In this document: in pieces, positions 18,269-27,571 of the stretch
Layout: the number at the start of each line of letters is the position of its first letter
Position numbering within the stretch: position 1 is the stretch's first letter
Assembly (NCBI RefSeq): GCF_014651015.1
Contig: NZ_BMWB01000003.1
Span: 182,847-246,846, forward strand
Source of the DNA: Streptomyces xantholiticus
GTDB taxonomy: Bacteria > Actinomycetota > Actinomycetes > Streptomycetales > Streptomycetaceae
Direction of reading: 5' to 3'
DNA: 64,000 nt
Program-made: the position numbers and the translations under genes
The notes under the pieces: model-generated
Database searches by the model: none
What the model was told of the DNA's origin: nothing
Seen by the model: only the letters and a program-made list of their open reading frames with translations

Positions 18269-20017
18269 TCAGAGGCCGAGTTCGACCTCGAACTCGCCGG
18301 CCTCGAGGATCGCCTTGACCGTCGTCAGGTAGCGGGCGGCGTCGGCGCCGTCCACCAGACGGTGGTCGTAGGAGAGCGCGACGTACGTCATGTCGCGGAT
18401 CGCGATCGTCTCGCCGAGGTCCGGGTGGTTGACGACCACCGGGCGGCGGACGGTGGCGCCGATGCCCAGGATGGCGACCTGGTTCGGCGGCACGATGATC
18501 GTGTCGAACAGCGCACCGCGCGAGCCGGTGTTGCTGATGGTGAAGGTCGCACCGGCGAGGTCGTCCGGCGTGATCCTGCTGGCGCGCACGGCGCCCGCGA
18601 GCTCGGCGGTCTTCTTGGCGATACCGGCGAGGTTGAGGTCGCCCGCGCCCTTGATGACCGGCGTCATCAGACCCTTCTCGGAGTCGACGGCGACGCCGAT
18701 GTTCTCCGAGTCGAAGTACGTGATGGTGCCCTCGGCCTCGTTGATCCGGGCGTTGACGACCGGGTGGGCCTTCAGCGCCTGGGCGGCGGCCTTGACGAAG
18801 AACGGCATCGGGGAGAGCTTGACTCCCTCACGGGCCGCGAACGCGTCCTTCGCACGGGCGCGCAGCTTCATCAGCTTGGTGATGTCGACCTCGACGACCG
18901 AGGTCAGCTGGGCCTGGTCGTGCAGCGCCTTCATCATGTTGTCGCCGATGACCTTGCGCATGCGGGTCATCTTGACCGTCTGGCCGCGCAGCGGGGACAC
19001 CTCGAGCTTCGGCGCCTGCGCCGCGGCCGGAGCGGCAGCGGCGGCCGGCGCCGGGGCGGCGGCCCTGGCGGCCTCCGCGGCGGCGATGACGTCCTGCTTG
19101 CGGATACGGCCACCGACGCCGGTGCCCTTGACCGTGCCGAGGTCGACGCCGTTCTCGGCGGCGAGCTTGCGGACCAGCGGGGTCACGTACGCGTCGCTCG
19201 CCTCGACGGCAGCCGGGGCGGCGGGCGCGGCGGGAGCCGCCGGGGCCTGGGCGGGAGCCGGGGCGGCAGGAGCAGGAGCCGGAGCAGGAGCCGGGGCGGG
19301 GGCGGCGGGTGCCGGAGCCGGGGCCGCCGGCGCGGGGGCCGGGGCAGGCGCGGCCGGAGCGGGGGCAGCGGCCGGAGCCGCACCCTTCGCACCGATGACG
19401 GCCAGCTTCGCGCCGACCTCCGCCGTCTCGTCCTCGGCGACAACGATCTCCAGCAGCACGCCGGACGCCGGGGCGGGGATCTCGGTGTCGACCTTGTCGG
19501 TGGAGACCTCGAGCAGCGGCTCGTCCTCCGTGACCTCCTCGCCGACCTCCTTCAGCCAGCGGGTGACGGTGCCCTCGGTGACGCTCTCGCCGAGCGCGGG
19601 AAGGACGACGTCGGTGCCCTCGGCGGCACCACCGCCGGCCGCGGCCTGAGCGGTCGGCGCGGGGGCCGGGGCGGCGGCCTCGGTGGACGGCGCCGCCTGC
19701 GGCGCCTCCTGGGCCGGGGCGGCGGCCGGAGCCGGGGCCTCGGCAGCGGCCGGAGCCGGGGCGGCAGCGGGTGCACCGCTGCCGTCGTCGATGACGGCCA
19801 GCTCGGCGCCGACCTCTACGGTCTCGTCCTCGGCGACCTTGATGGAGGCCAGAACGCCGGCTGCGGGGGCGGGGATCTCGGTGTCGACCTTGTCGGTCGA
19901 CACCTCGAGCAGCGGCTCGTCGGCCTCGACGCGCTCTCCCTCGGCCTTCAGCCAGCGGGTGACAGTGCCCTCGGTGACGCTCTCGCCGAGCGCCGGAAGG
20001 GTTACGGAAACCGCCAT
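18269..20017 (-). CDS. sucB: 2-oxoacid dehydrogenase E2 (dihydrolipoamide acyltransferase)
   Basis: The 582-residue E2 core protein carries two N-terminal lipoyl domains (about residues 3-75 and 137-210), each with the lipoylation motif [14 protein letters not shown]. Long Ala-Pro linkers follow, then a peripheral subunit-binding domain (about 285-320, [12 protein letters not shown]) and the catalytic domain with SYDHRLVDG near the C-terminus. In actinobacteria the annotated SucB also serves pyruvate dehydrogenase, so it may pair with AceE here. It needs LipB and LipA from this window for lipoylation. It lies 55 bp after lpdA in the same unit. The linker DNA is highly repetitive and GC-rich (19200-19370, 19630-19760). 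Confidence 0.95.
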   Translation of the reverse strand: MAVSVTLPALGESVTEGTVTRWLKAEGERVEADEPLLEVSTDKVDTEIPAPAAGVLASIKVAEDETVEVGAELAVIDDGSGAPAAAPAPAAAEAPAPAAAPAQEAPQAAPSTEAAAPAPAPTAQAAAGGGAAEGTDVVLPALGESVTEGTVTRWLKEVGEEVTEDEPLLEVSTDKVDTEIPAPASGVLLEIVVAEDETAEVGAKLAVIGAKGAAPAAAPAPAAPAPAPAPAAPAPAPAAPAPAPAPAPAPAAPAPAQAPAAPAAPAAPAAVEASDAYVTPLVRKLAAENGVDLGTVKGTGVGGRIRKQDVIAAAEAARAAAPAPAAAAAPAAAQAPKLEVSPLRGQTVKMTRMRKVIGDNMMKALHDQAQLTSVVEVDITKLMKLRARAKDAFAAREGVKLSPMPFFVKAAAQALKAHPVVNARINEAEGTITYFDSENIGVAVDSEKGLMTPVIKGAGDLNLAGIAKKTAELAGAVRASRITPDDLAGATFTISNTGSRGALFDTIIVPPNQVAILGIGATVRRPVVVNHPDLGETIAIRDMTYVALSYDHRLVDGADAARYLTTVKAILEAGEFEVELGL

Positions 20018-20072
20018 GGTTTCAGTTGCTCCTTACGAAAGTGCGGAAGTGGTCTGTCGCGCCCGTGACTGA

Positions 20073-21461
20073 CTAGTCGTGGGAGTGCAGCGGCTTGCCG
20101 GCCAGCGCCAGGTGCGCCTCGCCGAGAGCCTCGTTCTGCGTCGGGTGCGCGTGGATGAGCTGCGCGACCTCGGCCGGCAGAGCCTCCCAGTTGTAGATCA
20201 GCTGAGCCTCGCCGACCTGCTCGCCCATACGGTCACCGACCATGTGGACGCCGACCACGGCGCCGTCCTTGACCTGGACGAGCTTGATCTCGCCCGCGGT
20301 CTTCAGGATCTTGCTCTTGCCGTTGCCCGCGAGGTTGTACTTCAGGGCGACGACCTTGTCCGCACCGTAGATCTCCTTGGCCTTGGCCTCGGTGATGCCG
20401 ACGGAGGCGACTTCGGGGTGGCAGTACGTGACCTTCGGCACACCGTCGTAGTCGATCGGGACGGTCTTCAGACCGGCCAGCCGCTCCGCCACCAGGATGC
20501 CCTCGGCGAAGCCGACGTGCGCGAGCTGGAGGGTCGGGACCAGGTCGCCGACGGCGGAGACCGTGGGCACGTTGGTCTGCATGTACTCGTCGACCAGAAC
20601 GTAGCCGCGGTCCATCGCGACGCCCTGCTCCTCGTAGCCGAGGCCCTGGGAGACCGGGCCGCGGCCGATGGCGACCAGGAGGACCTCGGCCTCGAAGGTC
20701 TTGCCGTCGGCGAGGGTGACCCGCACGCCGTCCTGGGTGTACTCGGCCTTCTCGAAGAAGGTGCCCAGGTTGAACTTGATGCCGCGCTTGCGGAACGCGC
20801 GCTCCAGCAGCTTCGAGCTGTTCTCGTCCTCGACCGGGACCAGGTGCTTGAGGCCCTCGACGATCGTGACGTCGGTGCCGAACGACTTCCACGCGGACGC
20901 GAACTCGACGCCGATCACACCGCCGCCCAGGATGATCGCGGACTGCGGGACGCGGTCCAGCTTCAGCGCGTGGTCGGAGGAGATGATGCGGTTGCCGTCG
21001 ATCTCCAGACCCGGCAGCGACTTCGGTACGGAACCGGTCGCCAGAAGGACGTGGCGGCCCTGCACGCGCCGGCCGTTCACGTCGACGGAGGTCGGGGAGG
21101 ACAGTCGGCCCTCACCCTCGATGTAGGTCACCTTGCGGGAGGCGACCAGACCCTGCAGACCCTTGTAGAGGCCGGAGACGACCTCGTCCTTGTACTTGTG
21201 AACGCCCGCGATGTCGATGCCTTCGAAAGAGGTCTTGACACCGAACTGGTCGGCTTCACGAGCCTGGTCCGCGATCTCGCCGGCGTGCAGCAGAGCCTTC
21301 GTGGGAATGCAACCGTTGTGCAGGCAGGTGCCGCCGAGCTTGTTCTTTTCGATGAGTGCGACGTCCAGGCCCAGCTGAGCTCCGCGCAGCGCCGCAGCGT
21401 AACCGCCGCTACCACCGCCGAGGATCACTAGGTCGAAAACGGTGCTGGCGTCGTTCGCCAC
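20073..21461 (-). CDS. lpdA: Dihydrolipoyl dehydrogenase (E3)
   Basis: Reoxidises the dihydrolipoyl arms of E2 with NAD+. The 462-residue flavoprotein begins with FDLVILGGGSGGYAAA, has the redox-active disulfide motif GGTCLHNGCIPTK, a second Rossmann domain (ILGGGVIGVEFA) and the C-terminal HAHPTQNEALGE containing the catalytic His-Glu pair. The GTG at 21461 is preferred because GGAGG sits seven bases upstream; a longer frame reaching 21947 has no homology. First gene of the lpdA-sucB unit. Its promoter should lie in the gene-free stretch 21462-22019. Confidence 0.96.
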   Translation of the reverse strand: MANDASTVFDLVILGGGSGGYAAALRGAQLGLDVALIEKNKLGGTCLHNGCIPTKALLHAGEIADQAREADQFGVKTSFEGIDIAGVHKYKDEVVSGLYKGLQGLVASRKVTYIEGEGRLSSPTSVDVNGRRVQGRHVLLATGSVPKSLPGLEIDGNRIISSDHALKLDRVPQSAIILGGGVIGVEFASAWKSFGTDVTIVEGLKHLVPVEDENSSKLLERAFRKRGIKFNLGTFFEKAEYTQDGVRVTLADGKTFEAEVLLVAIGRGPVSQGLGYEEQGVAMDRGYVLVDEYMQTNVPTVSAVGDLVPTLQLAHVGFAEGILVAERLAGLKTVPIDYDGVPKVTYCHPEVASVGITEAKAKEIYGADKVVALKYNLAGNGKSKILKTAGEIKLVQVKDGAVVGVHMVGDRMGEQVGEAQLIYNWEALPAEVAQLIHAHPTQNEALGEAHLALAGKPLHSHD

Positions 21462-21749
21462 GTCACGTCCTCCATGCATGTGCGCCGTTCGCCGGTCCTC
21501 GATGACCGGGCGGCGGCTGGTGTTCGGCCGCTGTTTCTTCGGCCCTGTGGTGGGGCCCTGTCCTGCCGGGAACCCATCTTTGCACTTGTTGACCGAAGGT
21601 GGGACGCGGGGCCGGAGCTTGGGACAGTGAGCTTGACCGCGTTCTTGGATTACCGGGTGGTACCGCCCTGCCTTCGGGGCCTGTTCCGCATCCCGCCCCT
21701 TCCCCGGAACCGGGGCGCCGCCCGGACCGGCTTCCGGGGTCCTCCCCTC

Positions 21750-21791
21750 AGGCACGGCGGTCCGGGGGACCCCACCCGGACCGCCGTGCCT
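21750..21791. terminator. Very stable 17-bp hairpin
   Basis: Arms 21750-21766 and 21775-21791 are perfectly complementary with an eight-base loop. It lies between pepA and lpdA, both minus strand, and would insulate lpdA from pepA readthrough or stabilise an RNA end. Confidence 0.65.
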
Positions 21792-21896
21792 CACTCCCGC
21801 TACGGCCCGGCCGCCGTGGGAGGCGCCGCCGGCGGGGCCTCGACCTCCCCCGTCGGCGGGACGGGTTTCGCGGAGCGAAGGTGTCGGCGCCCGGCG

Positions 21897-21951
21897 GGCC
21901 GGTCTGCCGCGCAGCGGCACTTGCGGCCCGTCCGGCGGTCGAGGCACACCG
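21897..21951. repeat. Dispersed intergenic repeat, copy A
   Basis: About 55 bp that aligns with 26242-26294 with a few substitutions and two one-base gaps, sharing GGCCGGTCTG, CGCGCAGCGG, CCGTCCGGCG and TCGAGG blocks in the same order. Both copies are outside genes. Confidence 0.65.
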
Positions 21952-21994
21952 CGCTGACCGGGGCCCCGGGTTCGGGACGGGCGGGCAGGGGAGC

Positions 21995-22013
21995 GGGCCC
22001 GCGCGGCGGGCCC
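21995..22013 (-). terminator. Hairpin after pepA
   Basis: GGGCCCG (21995-22001) pairs with CGGGCCC (22007-22013), beginning six bases beyond the pepA stop. Confidence 0.55.
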
Positions 22014-22019
22014 GGGCCC

Positions 22020-23531
22020 TCAGCCCAGGTCGCCGGCGGCCGTCCGCTCCGCGAGCTTCACCAGCGTGCGGACCGCCGCTCCCGTGCCGCCCTTCGGCGT
22101 GTAGCCGTACGGTGCACCCTCGTGGAACGCGGGACCCGCGATGTCCAGGTGCGCCCACGTGATGCCCTCGCCCACGAACTCCTTCAGGAACAGTCCGGCC
22201 ACCAGGCCGCCGCCCATCCGCTCACCCATGTTCGCGATGTCGGCGGTCGGCGAGTCCATGCCCTTGCGCAGATCTGCGGGGAGCGGCATCGGCCAGGACG
22301 CCTCGCCGACCTCCTCGGCGATCTCGTGGATCGAGGTACGGAACGCGTCGTCGTTCGCCATGATCCCGAACGTACGGTTGCCGAGCGCCAGCACCATCGC
22401 GCCGGTCAGCGTCGCCACGTCGACGATCGCGTCCGGGTTCTCCTCGGACGCCTTCGTCAGTGCGTCGGCGAGGACGAGACGACCCTCGGCGTCGGTGTTG
22501 AGCACCTCGACCGTCTTGCCGCTGTACATGCGCAGTACGTCGCCCGGGCGGGTGGCCGTGCCGGACGGCATGTTCTCGGCGAGCGCCAGCCAGCCGGTGA
22601 CGTTGACCTCGAGGCCCAGACGGGCGGCAGCGACGACCGCGGCGAACACCGCGGCCGCGCCGCTCATGTCGCACTTCATCGTCTCGTTGTGGCCGGCCGG
22701 CTTCAGGGAGATGCCGCCCGAGTCGTAGGTGATGCCCTTGCCGACCAGTGCCAGGTGCTTGGCGCCCTTGGAGTGGGTGTAGGAGAGCTTCACCAGGCGC
22801 GGCGGGTTCTGCGAGCCCTGGCCGACGCCGAGGATGCCGCCGAAGCCGCCCTTGACCAGTGCCTTCTCGTCGAGCACCTGCACCTTGACGCCGTGCTCCT
22901 TGCCGGCGGCGGTGGCCACGGCGGCGAAGGCCTCTGGGGTGAGGTCGTTCGGCGGGGTGTTGATCAGGTCACGCGCGCGGTTGATCTCCTCGGTCAGCGC
23001 GACGGCGCGCTCCGCGGCGGCCTTGAAGGCCTTGTCCCGGGGCTTGGCACCCAGCAGAGCGACCTCGGCCAGCGGCTTCTTCGAGTCCTTGCCGTTCTCC
23101 TGGTAAGCGGTGAAGGCGTACGCGCCGAGCAGCGCGCCCTCGGCGATGGCCTCGGCGTCCTCGACGGATTCGATGGGCAGCGCGAAGGCTGCCTTCTTGG
23201 CACCGCTCAGCGCACGCGCCGCCGCACCCGCCGCGCGGCGCAGTGCCTCGGTGCCGTACGCGTCGTCGTCCTCCGGCGCGGTGCCGAGACCGACCGCCAG
23301 CACGACAGCGGACTTGATGCCGGACGGTGCGGGCAGTTTGGTGATCTCGCCCTCGCCACCGCCGGCGCCGAGGGTCTCCAGAACGGAGGCGAGCTTGCCG
23401 TCGAACGCCTTGTCCACGGCCTCGGCGCCCGGCGCGACGACCGGGCCCTTGGCGCCCTTCGCCACGCCGACGACGAGGGCGTCGGCGCGCAGCGTCGCAG
23501 CGCCTGCAGTGCTGAGAGTGAGAGCAGTCAC
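22020..23531 (-). CDS. pepA: Leucyl aminopeptidase (M17 family)
   Basis: Cytosolic di-metal aminopeptidase of 503 residues. The N-terminal macro-like domain ends near residue 170. The catalytic domain has VGKGITYDSGGISLKP with metal and catalytic Lys/Asp residues and the family signature NTDAEGRLVLADAL. The GTG at 23531 gives the usual MTALTLS-type N-terminus. The ribosome-binding site is weak (GGAAGCGAG about 15 bases upstream); an upstream in-frame start at 23588 is less likely. Monocistronic, with a stem-loop after the stop. Confidence 0.95.
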   Translation of the reverse strand: MTALTLSTAGAATLRADALVVGVAKGAKGPVVAPGAEAVDKAFDGKLASVLETLGAGGGEGEITKLPAPSGIKSAVVLAVGLGTAPEDDDAYGTEALRRAAGAAARALSGAKKAAFALPIESVEDAEAIAEGALLGAYAFTAYQENGKDSKKPLAEVALLGAKPRDKAFKAAAERAVALTEEINRARDLINTPPNDLTPEAFAAVATAAGKEHGVKVQVLDEKALVKGGFGGILGVGQGSQNPPRLVKLSYTHSKGAKHLALVGKGITYDSGGISLKPAGHNETMKCDMSGAAAVFAAVVAAARLGLEVNVTGWLALAENMPSGTATRPGDVLRMYSGKTVEVLNTDAEGRLVLADALTKASEENPDAIVDVATLTGAMVLALGNRTFGIMANDDAFRTSIHEIAEEVGEASWPMPLPADLRKGMDSPTADIANMGERMGGGLVAGLFLKEFVGEGITWAHLDIAGPAFHEGAPYGYTPKGGTGAAVRTLVKLAERTAAGDLG

Positions 23532-23907
23532 GGTGGTGAAATCTCGCTTCCGTTGAGTTCTGAGGGTGGCGGCGAGGCGGATCGACACCTCACACCGGAG
23601 GAGAGCCTACGCGCGGCAGTGCACATCACTCACGGCGGCGGCGGTTCGCCCGTGCGCGCGGTGTACCCGTCCGCGTCCGCCTCCAAGGCCGCTGCCGGTC
23701 CCGTCCGGGCGGAGGACCGGTCTGCTTCTCCGCCTCGAGTCACAACGTGGCTGTTCCGAGCAGGAGTTGGCGCCCGGCCGATGAAACGCGACGTTGTCCC
23801 CCTCCGCCCTGAAACGCCGGTCCGGCAACCGGGCGGGGCTCCGCGGTTGCCCGCTCCGGGATCGGGCAGGGGGAACTGCCGTACGTCTGCCGGGTGAAGC
23901 CGGGCAG
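23532..23907. other. Gene-free interval between cobS and pepA
   Basis: 376 bp without a supported gene, presumably containing the pepA promoter. Near cobS a GC-rich imperfect hairpin (23825-23850, GCAACCG paired with CGGTTGC) may end cobS transcription. I see no cobalamin riboswitch. Confidence 0.6.
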
Positions 23908-24702
23908 TCAGCCGAGGACCAGCGCCACCAGGGTCACCGTCCCCGCCGTCTCCGCCAGTGCCCCGAACACGTCACCCGTCACACCTCCGAAGCGCCGCAC
24001 GCAGTGGCGCAGCAGGAGTTGGGCGACCAGCAGGCCGGTCGCCGTCGCCAGGGTGTGGTGGAGTGCGGCGTACGGGCCGAAGAGCGTGCCCGCTGCCGCA
24101 GCGCATACGGCGACCAGGGCGGTCACCGCGACTCCGGCGCGTACGGGGACGACGCCGGCGACCGCCGCGCCGAGGCCCTCGGGGCGGGCCGCCGGGACGG
24201 TGGGGCGGCAGGCGAGGGTGAGCGCGAGCCGGGCGGTGACGCCGCTGAGGGCGGCGGCCGTGGCGCCGAGCGCCCAACTCTGCGCGTACAGCTCCGCCAG
24301 CGCCGCGACCTGAGCGAAGAGGACGAACAGCAGGGTGATGACGCCGAACGGGCCGATGTCGGACTGCTTCATGATGCGCAGCGCGTCGTCCGCCGGCCTG
24401 CCGCTGCCGAGGCCGTCGGCGGTGTCGGCGAGCCCGTCAAGGTGCAGGCCCCGGGTGAGGACGGCCGGCACCGCGGTCGTGGCCGTGGCGGCGAGCAGCG
24501 GTCCCGCGCCCAGCAGGGTCAGCAGAGCGCCGGCCGCCGCCGCGAACACGCTGACGACCAGTCCGGCGAGCGGTGCGCAGAGCATCCCGGCGCGTGCGGC
24601 GTCGCGGTCCCAGCGGGTGACGCGGACGGGGAGCACGGTCAGGGTGCCGAAGGCGAAACGTATGCCGTGCGCGAGGGGCGGATCGGCGGTCGGAGGAGTC
24701 AT
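23908..24702 (-). CDS. cobS: Adenosylcobinamide-GDP ribazoletransferase (cobalamin synthase)
   Basis: Integral membrane enzyme joining adenosylcobinamide-GDP to alpha-ribazole, the final step of cobalamin assembly. The 264-residue protein has many hydrophobic helices, the acidic motif RGLHLDGLADTADGL (about residues 84-98) and GGVTGDVFGA near the end. It works with CobT and CobU, encoded 2-4 kb to the right on the same strand but separated by two membrane-protein genes. It starts 41 bp from a divergent membrane-protein gene. Confidence 0.95.
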   Translation of the reverse strand: MTPPTADPPLAHGIRFAFGTLTVLPVRVTRWDRDAARAGMLCAPLAGLVVSVFAAAAGALLTLLGAGPLLAATATTAVPAVLTRGLHLDGLADTADGLGSGRPADDALRIMKQSDIGPFGVITLLFVLFAQVAALAELYAQSWALGATAAALSGVTARLALTLACRPTVPAARPEGLGAAVAGVVPVRAGVAVTALVAVCAAAAGTLFGPYAALHHTLATATGLLVAQLLLRHCVRRFGGVTGDVFGALAETAGTVTLVALVLG

Positions 24703-24733
24703 CGCGCGAAGGGTAGCCCGGACCTCTCGGCGG

Positions 24734-24739
24734 TAGATT
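24734..24739 (+). promoter_or_regulatory. -10 box of a possible leaderless promoter
   Basis: TAGATT fits TANNNT and ends four bases before the ATG at 24744. No ribosome-binding site is seen for that ATG. A clear -35 box is not visible. Confidence 0.4.
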
Positions 24740-24743
24740 GCGC

Positions 24744-25535
24744 ATGACGGACAGACCGGGTGAAACGGAAGCGGGTGGCATGGGTCACTGGTTCTACCGC
24801 AACATCATGGAGCCCGGAAAGCTCCCGATGCTGCTCGCGCTGGCCTCGTTCGTGCTCACGTTCCTGATCACGCGCACGATCACCCGGCTGATCAGGGCCG
24901 AGCGGGGGCCGTTCAGGAACGTCAATCCCGGCGGGATGCACATCCACCACGTGGTGCCGGGCGTCATCCTCATGGTGATCGGCGGCTTCGGTGCCGTCGG
25001 CAGCGGCACACACGGCGGCGCCGCCGCCGTGTGTGCGGTGATCTTCGGCATGGGGGCGGGACTGGTGCTCGACGAGTTCGCCCTGATCCTCCATCTGGCC
25101 GACGTCTACTGGACCGAGCAGGGCCGCCAGAGCGTCGAGGTCGTCGTGCTGGCCACCGCCCTCGCGCTGCTGGTCCTCAGCGGCTCCTCACCGCTCGGTG
25201 TCAACGCACTGACTCCGGACGAACAGCAGAACCGCGCCGTGGTGATCCTCACGGTGGTGGGCAATCTGCTCTTCGCACTGATCGCCCTTCTCAAGGGCAA
25301 GACGAGGATGGGCCTGCTCGGTGTGCTCGTGCCGCTGCTGGCGCTCGTCGGCGCACTGCGCCTGGCCCGCCCCCAGTCGTACTGGGCCCGCAGGTTCTAC
25401 CGGCGCCGCCCGAAGGCCCGGGCGCGGGCCAGGCTGCGGTCGATCCGCCACGACCGGCGCTGGGCGGGCCCCCGTCGGGCGTTTCAGGATCTGATCGGCG
25501 GGACGCCGGATCGGGTGCCGCCCCGGGAGCCGTGA
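24744..25535 (+). CDS. Uncharacterised integral membrane protein
   Basis: A 263-residue protein with about six hydrophobic helices (near residues 25-45, 65-85, 88-108, 125-145, 160-180 and 185-200) and a long, very basic C-terminal tail. MHIHHVVPG between the first two helices is a conserved-looking histidine motif that could bind metal. I recognise no family. The ATG at 24744 is used; a second ATG at 24780 (MGHWFYRN), with GGAAGCGG upstream, is an equally good start. It is divergent from cobS. Its last 52 bp overlap the 3' end of the convergent rhomboid-like gene. Confidence 0.8.
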   Translation: MTDRPGETEAGGMGHWFYRNIMEPGKLPMLLALASFVLTFLITRTITRLIRAERGPFRNVNPGGMHIHHVVPGVILMVIGGFGAVGSGTHGGAAAVCAVIFGMGAGLVLDEFALILHLADVYWTEQGRQSVEVVVLATALALLVLSGSSPLGVNALTPDEQQNRAVVILTVVGNLLFALIALLKGKTRMGLLGVLVPLLALVGALRLARPQSYWARRFYRRRPKARARARLRSIRHDRRWAGPRRAFQDLIGGTPDRVPPREP

Positions 25536-26074
25536 CCGGGGCGTCGTCCCCCGGCCTCCGGCACCGCACAGACGACCAGCACCGCCGCGATCGCCACCAG
25601 ATGCTCCTTGCCCGCGAGGTTGTTCTTCACCAGCACCTCGGCCACCATCGCCGGGACGACCAGCCCCGTCGTCAGCCACGCCCGGTAGCGGTGGCAGACG
25701 TGGACCGCGAGCCCCACCACGGCGGCCGACGGGCCGGTGTCGACGATCTGCGCGTCGGAGACGGGCAGCCCGAGGAGCCCGTCAGGTCCGACCGCGACAC
25801 CGATCCGGGCGTACGTCGTCCCCGTCGGCGTCGCCAGATGGGCGACGGCCAGGGTCCGCAGCGGACCGAGCGTGATCTCCGCGATGCCGAACACCACCAG
25901 GATCTGCGCCAGCGCGCCCCACACCGGCAGGTCGAGCACCGGCACGAAGAGCGACAGCGGAGTCCTCAGCAGCGTGAGCCACCACGGGTCCCCGGCCCGT
26001 ACGAAGCCGATCGCCTCGATCGGCCCCAGCCCCCACGGCTGCTTCTGCACCAGGTGCAGCAGTGCGGTGAGCAT
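25484..26074 (-). CDS. Rhomboid-like membrane protein
   Basis: A 196-residue protein with about five membrane helices resembling the actinobacterial rhomboid-like group. It has a helix with GPSAAVVGLAVH, where rhomboids carry their GxSx serine loop, and a later GKEHL histidine. These might form a Ser-His dyad, but the canonical GASG is absent, so protease activity is uncertain. The C-terminal tail is disordered and basic. There is no Shine-Dalgarno sequence before the ATG, and in-frame protein-like sequence continues upstream to a TGA without another start, so the N-terminus may be shortened. It overlaps the convergent gene by 52 bp. Confidence 0.65.
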   Translation of the reverse strand: MLTALLHLVQKQPWGLGPIEAIGFVRAGDPWWLTLLRTPLSLFVPVLDLPVWGALAQILVVFGIAEITLGPLRTLAVAHLATPTGTTYARIGVAVGPDGLLGLPVSDAQIVDTGPSAAVVGLAVHVCHRYRAWLTTGLVVPAMVAEVLVKNNLAGKEHLVAIAAVLVVCAVPEAGGRRPGHGSRGGTRSGVPPIRS

Positions 26075-26442
26075 GACGGTGGCGAGCTCGGGTGCGCCGG
26101 GGGCCTCGGCCGGCCACGGCTCGAGCGCGCCCGGTCACGCCTCCGGGGCCCTGTCGGGGCGCCGACGCCGGCGCACGGGGGGCAGCGGTCCCCCAGTCGC
26201 GTTTCCCCGTGCCCCCGTCCGGCGGAAGGCACTCCCGGCACGGCCGGTCTGTCGCGCAGCGGTACATGCGACCGTCCGGCGATCGAGGTCACCGTCCGAA
26301 GAGCGGTGCCGGGCCATGGGCCCCGGAGCCGTCAGGGGCAGGGGTCCGGGACCGGTCCCCGCCCCGCCGGGGGAACGGGCCGTCGCAGGCCACCCGGCCG
26401 CCCGCCGCAGGCGCTCCCCGGAACGGCGGAACGCCCCTGGCG
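26075..26442. other. Gene-free interval between cobT and the rhomboid-like gene
   Basis: 368 bp, very GC-rich, with no supported gene. It contains repeat copy B (26242-26294) and several short GC-rich inverted repeats. No riboswitch was recognised. Confidence 0.6.
26242..26294. repeat. Dispersed intergenic repeat, copy B
   Basis: Matches 21897-21951 in the same orientation with shared blocks in order and a few substitutions. Like copy A it lies downstream of a minus-strand gene. Confidence 0.65.
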
Positions 26443-27510
26443 TCACGTCGCGCCGGCGGCCGTCTCCTCACGCTCCGGCAGCTCCGCCGCCAGCACGGCC
26501 GCCGCCTGCACCAGCGGGAGCGCGAGCATGGCACCCGTTCCCCCGCCGACCGTCACACCGTGGTCGAGCACCGGGTGGAGCGCCATCCGGTCCAGGGCCT
26601 TCGTCTGCGCCGGCTCACCGCTCACCTGCCCCGCGATCCACCAGTCCGGTGCCCGGAACGCGGCCCGCTGCCCGACCAGCGCACACGCCGCCGACACCAC
26701 GCCGTCCAGGATCACCGGCATCCGTCGCACCGCGCTCTGCAGCAGGAATCCCGTCGTCGCCGCCAGGTCCGCACCGCCCACGGCCGCCAGCAGCTCCAAC
26801 TGGTCGCCCAGCACCGGCCGGGCCCGCCGCAGCGCGTCCCGGATCGCCGCGCACTTGCGCATCCAGGCCAGGTCGTCGATGCCCGCACCGCCGCGTCCCG
26901 TCACCACCGAGGCGTCCGTGCCGCACAGCGCCGCGATCAGCGTCGCCGCCGGTGTCGTACCGCCGACGCTCAGATCGCCGAGGACGACGAGATCGGTCCC
27001 CGAGTCGGCCTCCTCGTCGGCGATCGCCATGCCGAGGCGTACGGCCTGCTCCGCCTCCTCGACGGTGAGCGCGTCCTCGATGTCGATACGGCCGCTGCCG
27101 CGCCGCACCCGGTGCCGTGACACCTCCTCGGGCAGCAGCGCGGGGTCGCAGTCCAGGCCGGCGTCGACGATCCGCACCGGCACGCCCGCCCTGCGGGCCA
27201 GCACGGCCACCGGGCTCACGCCCTCCAGCACATCGCGCACCAGCCGGTGGGCGCTGCCCGACTCCCGGGCGGAGACGCCCAGTTCTGCCACACCGTGGTC
27301 ACCGGCGAACAGCACCACGCGCGGGTGCTCGACCGCCCTGACCGGTACGGAGGCCTGTGCGGCGGCCAGCCACTCGCCGAGCTCGTCGAGACGGCCCAGC
27401 GCACCGGGCGCCACGGTCAGCCGCTCCCGGCGTTCCTCGGCATCACGCCGCCTGCCGCTGTCAGGGCGCTCGATCAGATCGGAGAAGTCGTCGAGATTCA
27501 GCCTGCTCAT
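26443..27510 (-). CDS. cobT: Nicotinate-nucleotide-dimethylbenzimidazole phosphoribosyltransferase
   Basis: Makes alpha-ribazole phosphate for the lower ligand of cobalamin. In the 355-residue protein, FAGDHGVAELG (about residues 72-82), GDLSVGGTTPAATLI and DHGVTVGGGTGAMLALP are family signatures. The ATG at 27510 begins MSRLNLDDF; a longer frame to 27606 would overlap the end of the upstream cobU gene. It starts 61 bp after the CobU fusion stop and is very likely cotranscribed with it. Confidence 0.95.
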   Translation of the reverse strand: MSRLNLDDFSDLIERPDSGRRRDAEERRERLTVAPGALGRLDELGEWLAAAQASVPVRAVEHPRVVLFAGDHGVAELGVSARESGSAHRLVRDVLEGVSPVAVLARRAGVPVRIVDAGLDCDPALLPEEVSRHRVRRGSGRIDIEDALTVEEAEQAVRLGMAIADEEADSGTDLVVLGDLSVGGTTPAATLIAALCGTDASVVTGRGGAGIDDLAWMRKCAAIRDALRRARPVLGDQLELLAAVGGADLAATTGFLLQSAVRRMPVILDGVVSAACALVGQRAAFRAPDWWIAGQVSGEPAQTKALDRMALHPVLDHGVTVGGGTGAMLALPLVQAAAVLAAELPEREETAAGAT

Positions 27511-27571
27511 TCGCCGAACAGTACCGGCACCGGGTGCGGCCGGGCCGAGCAGTACCGGCCCGGCCCGTGGC

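Larger units (their letters stand above)
21462..22019. other. Gene-free interval between lpdA and pepA
   Basis: 558 bp with no supported gene. The lpdA-proximal part (about 21580-21615) is comparatively AT-rich and is the likely lpdA promoter zone. The middle holds a 17-bp-stem hairpin (21750-21791), then a repeat shared with 26242-26294, and the pepA-proximal end holds a terminator-like stem. Confidence 0.7.
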
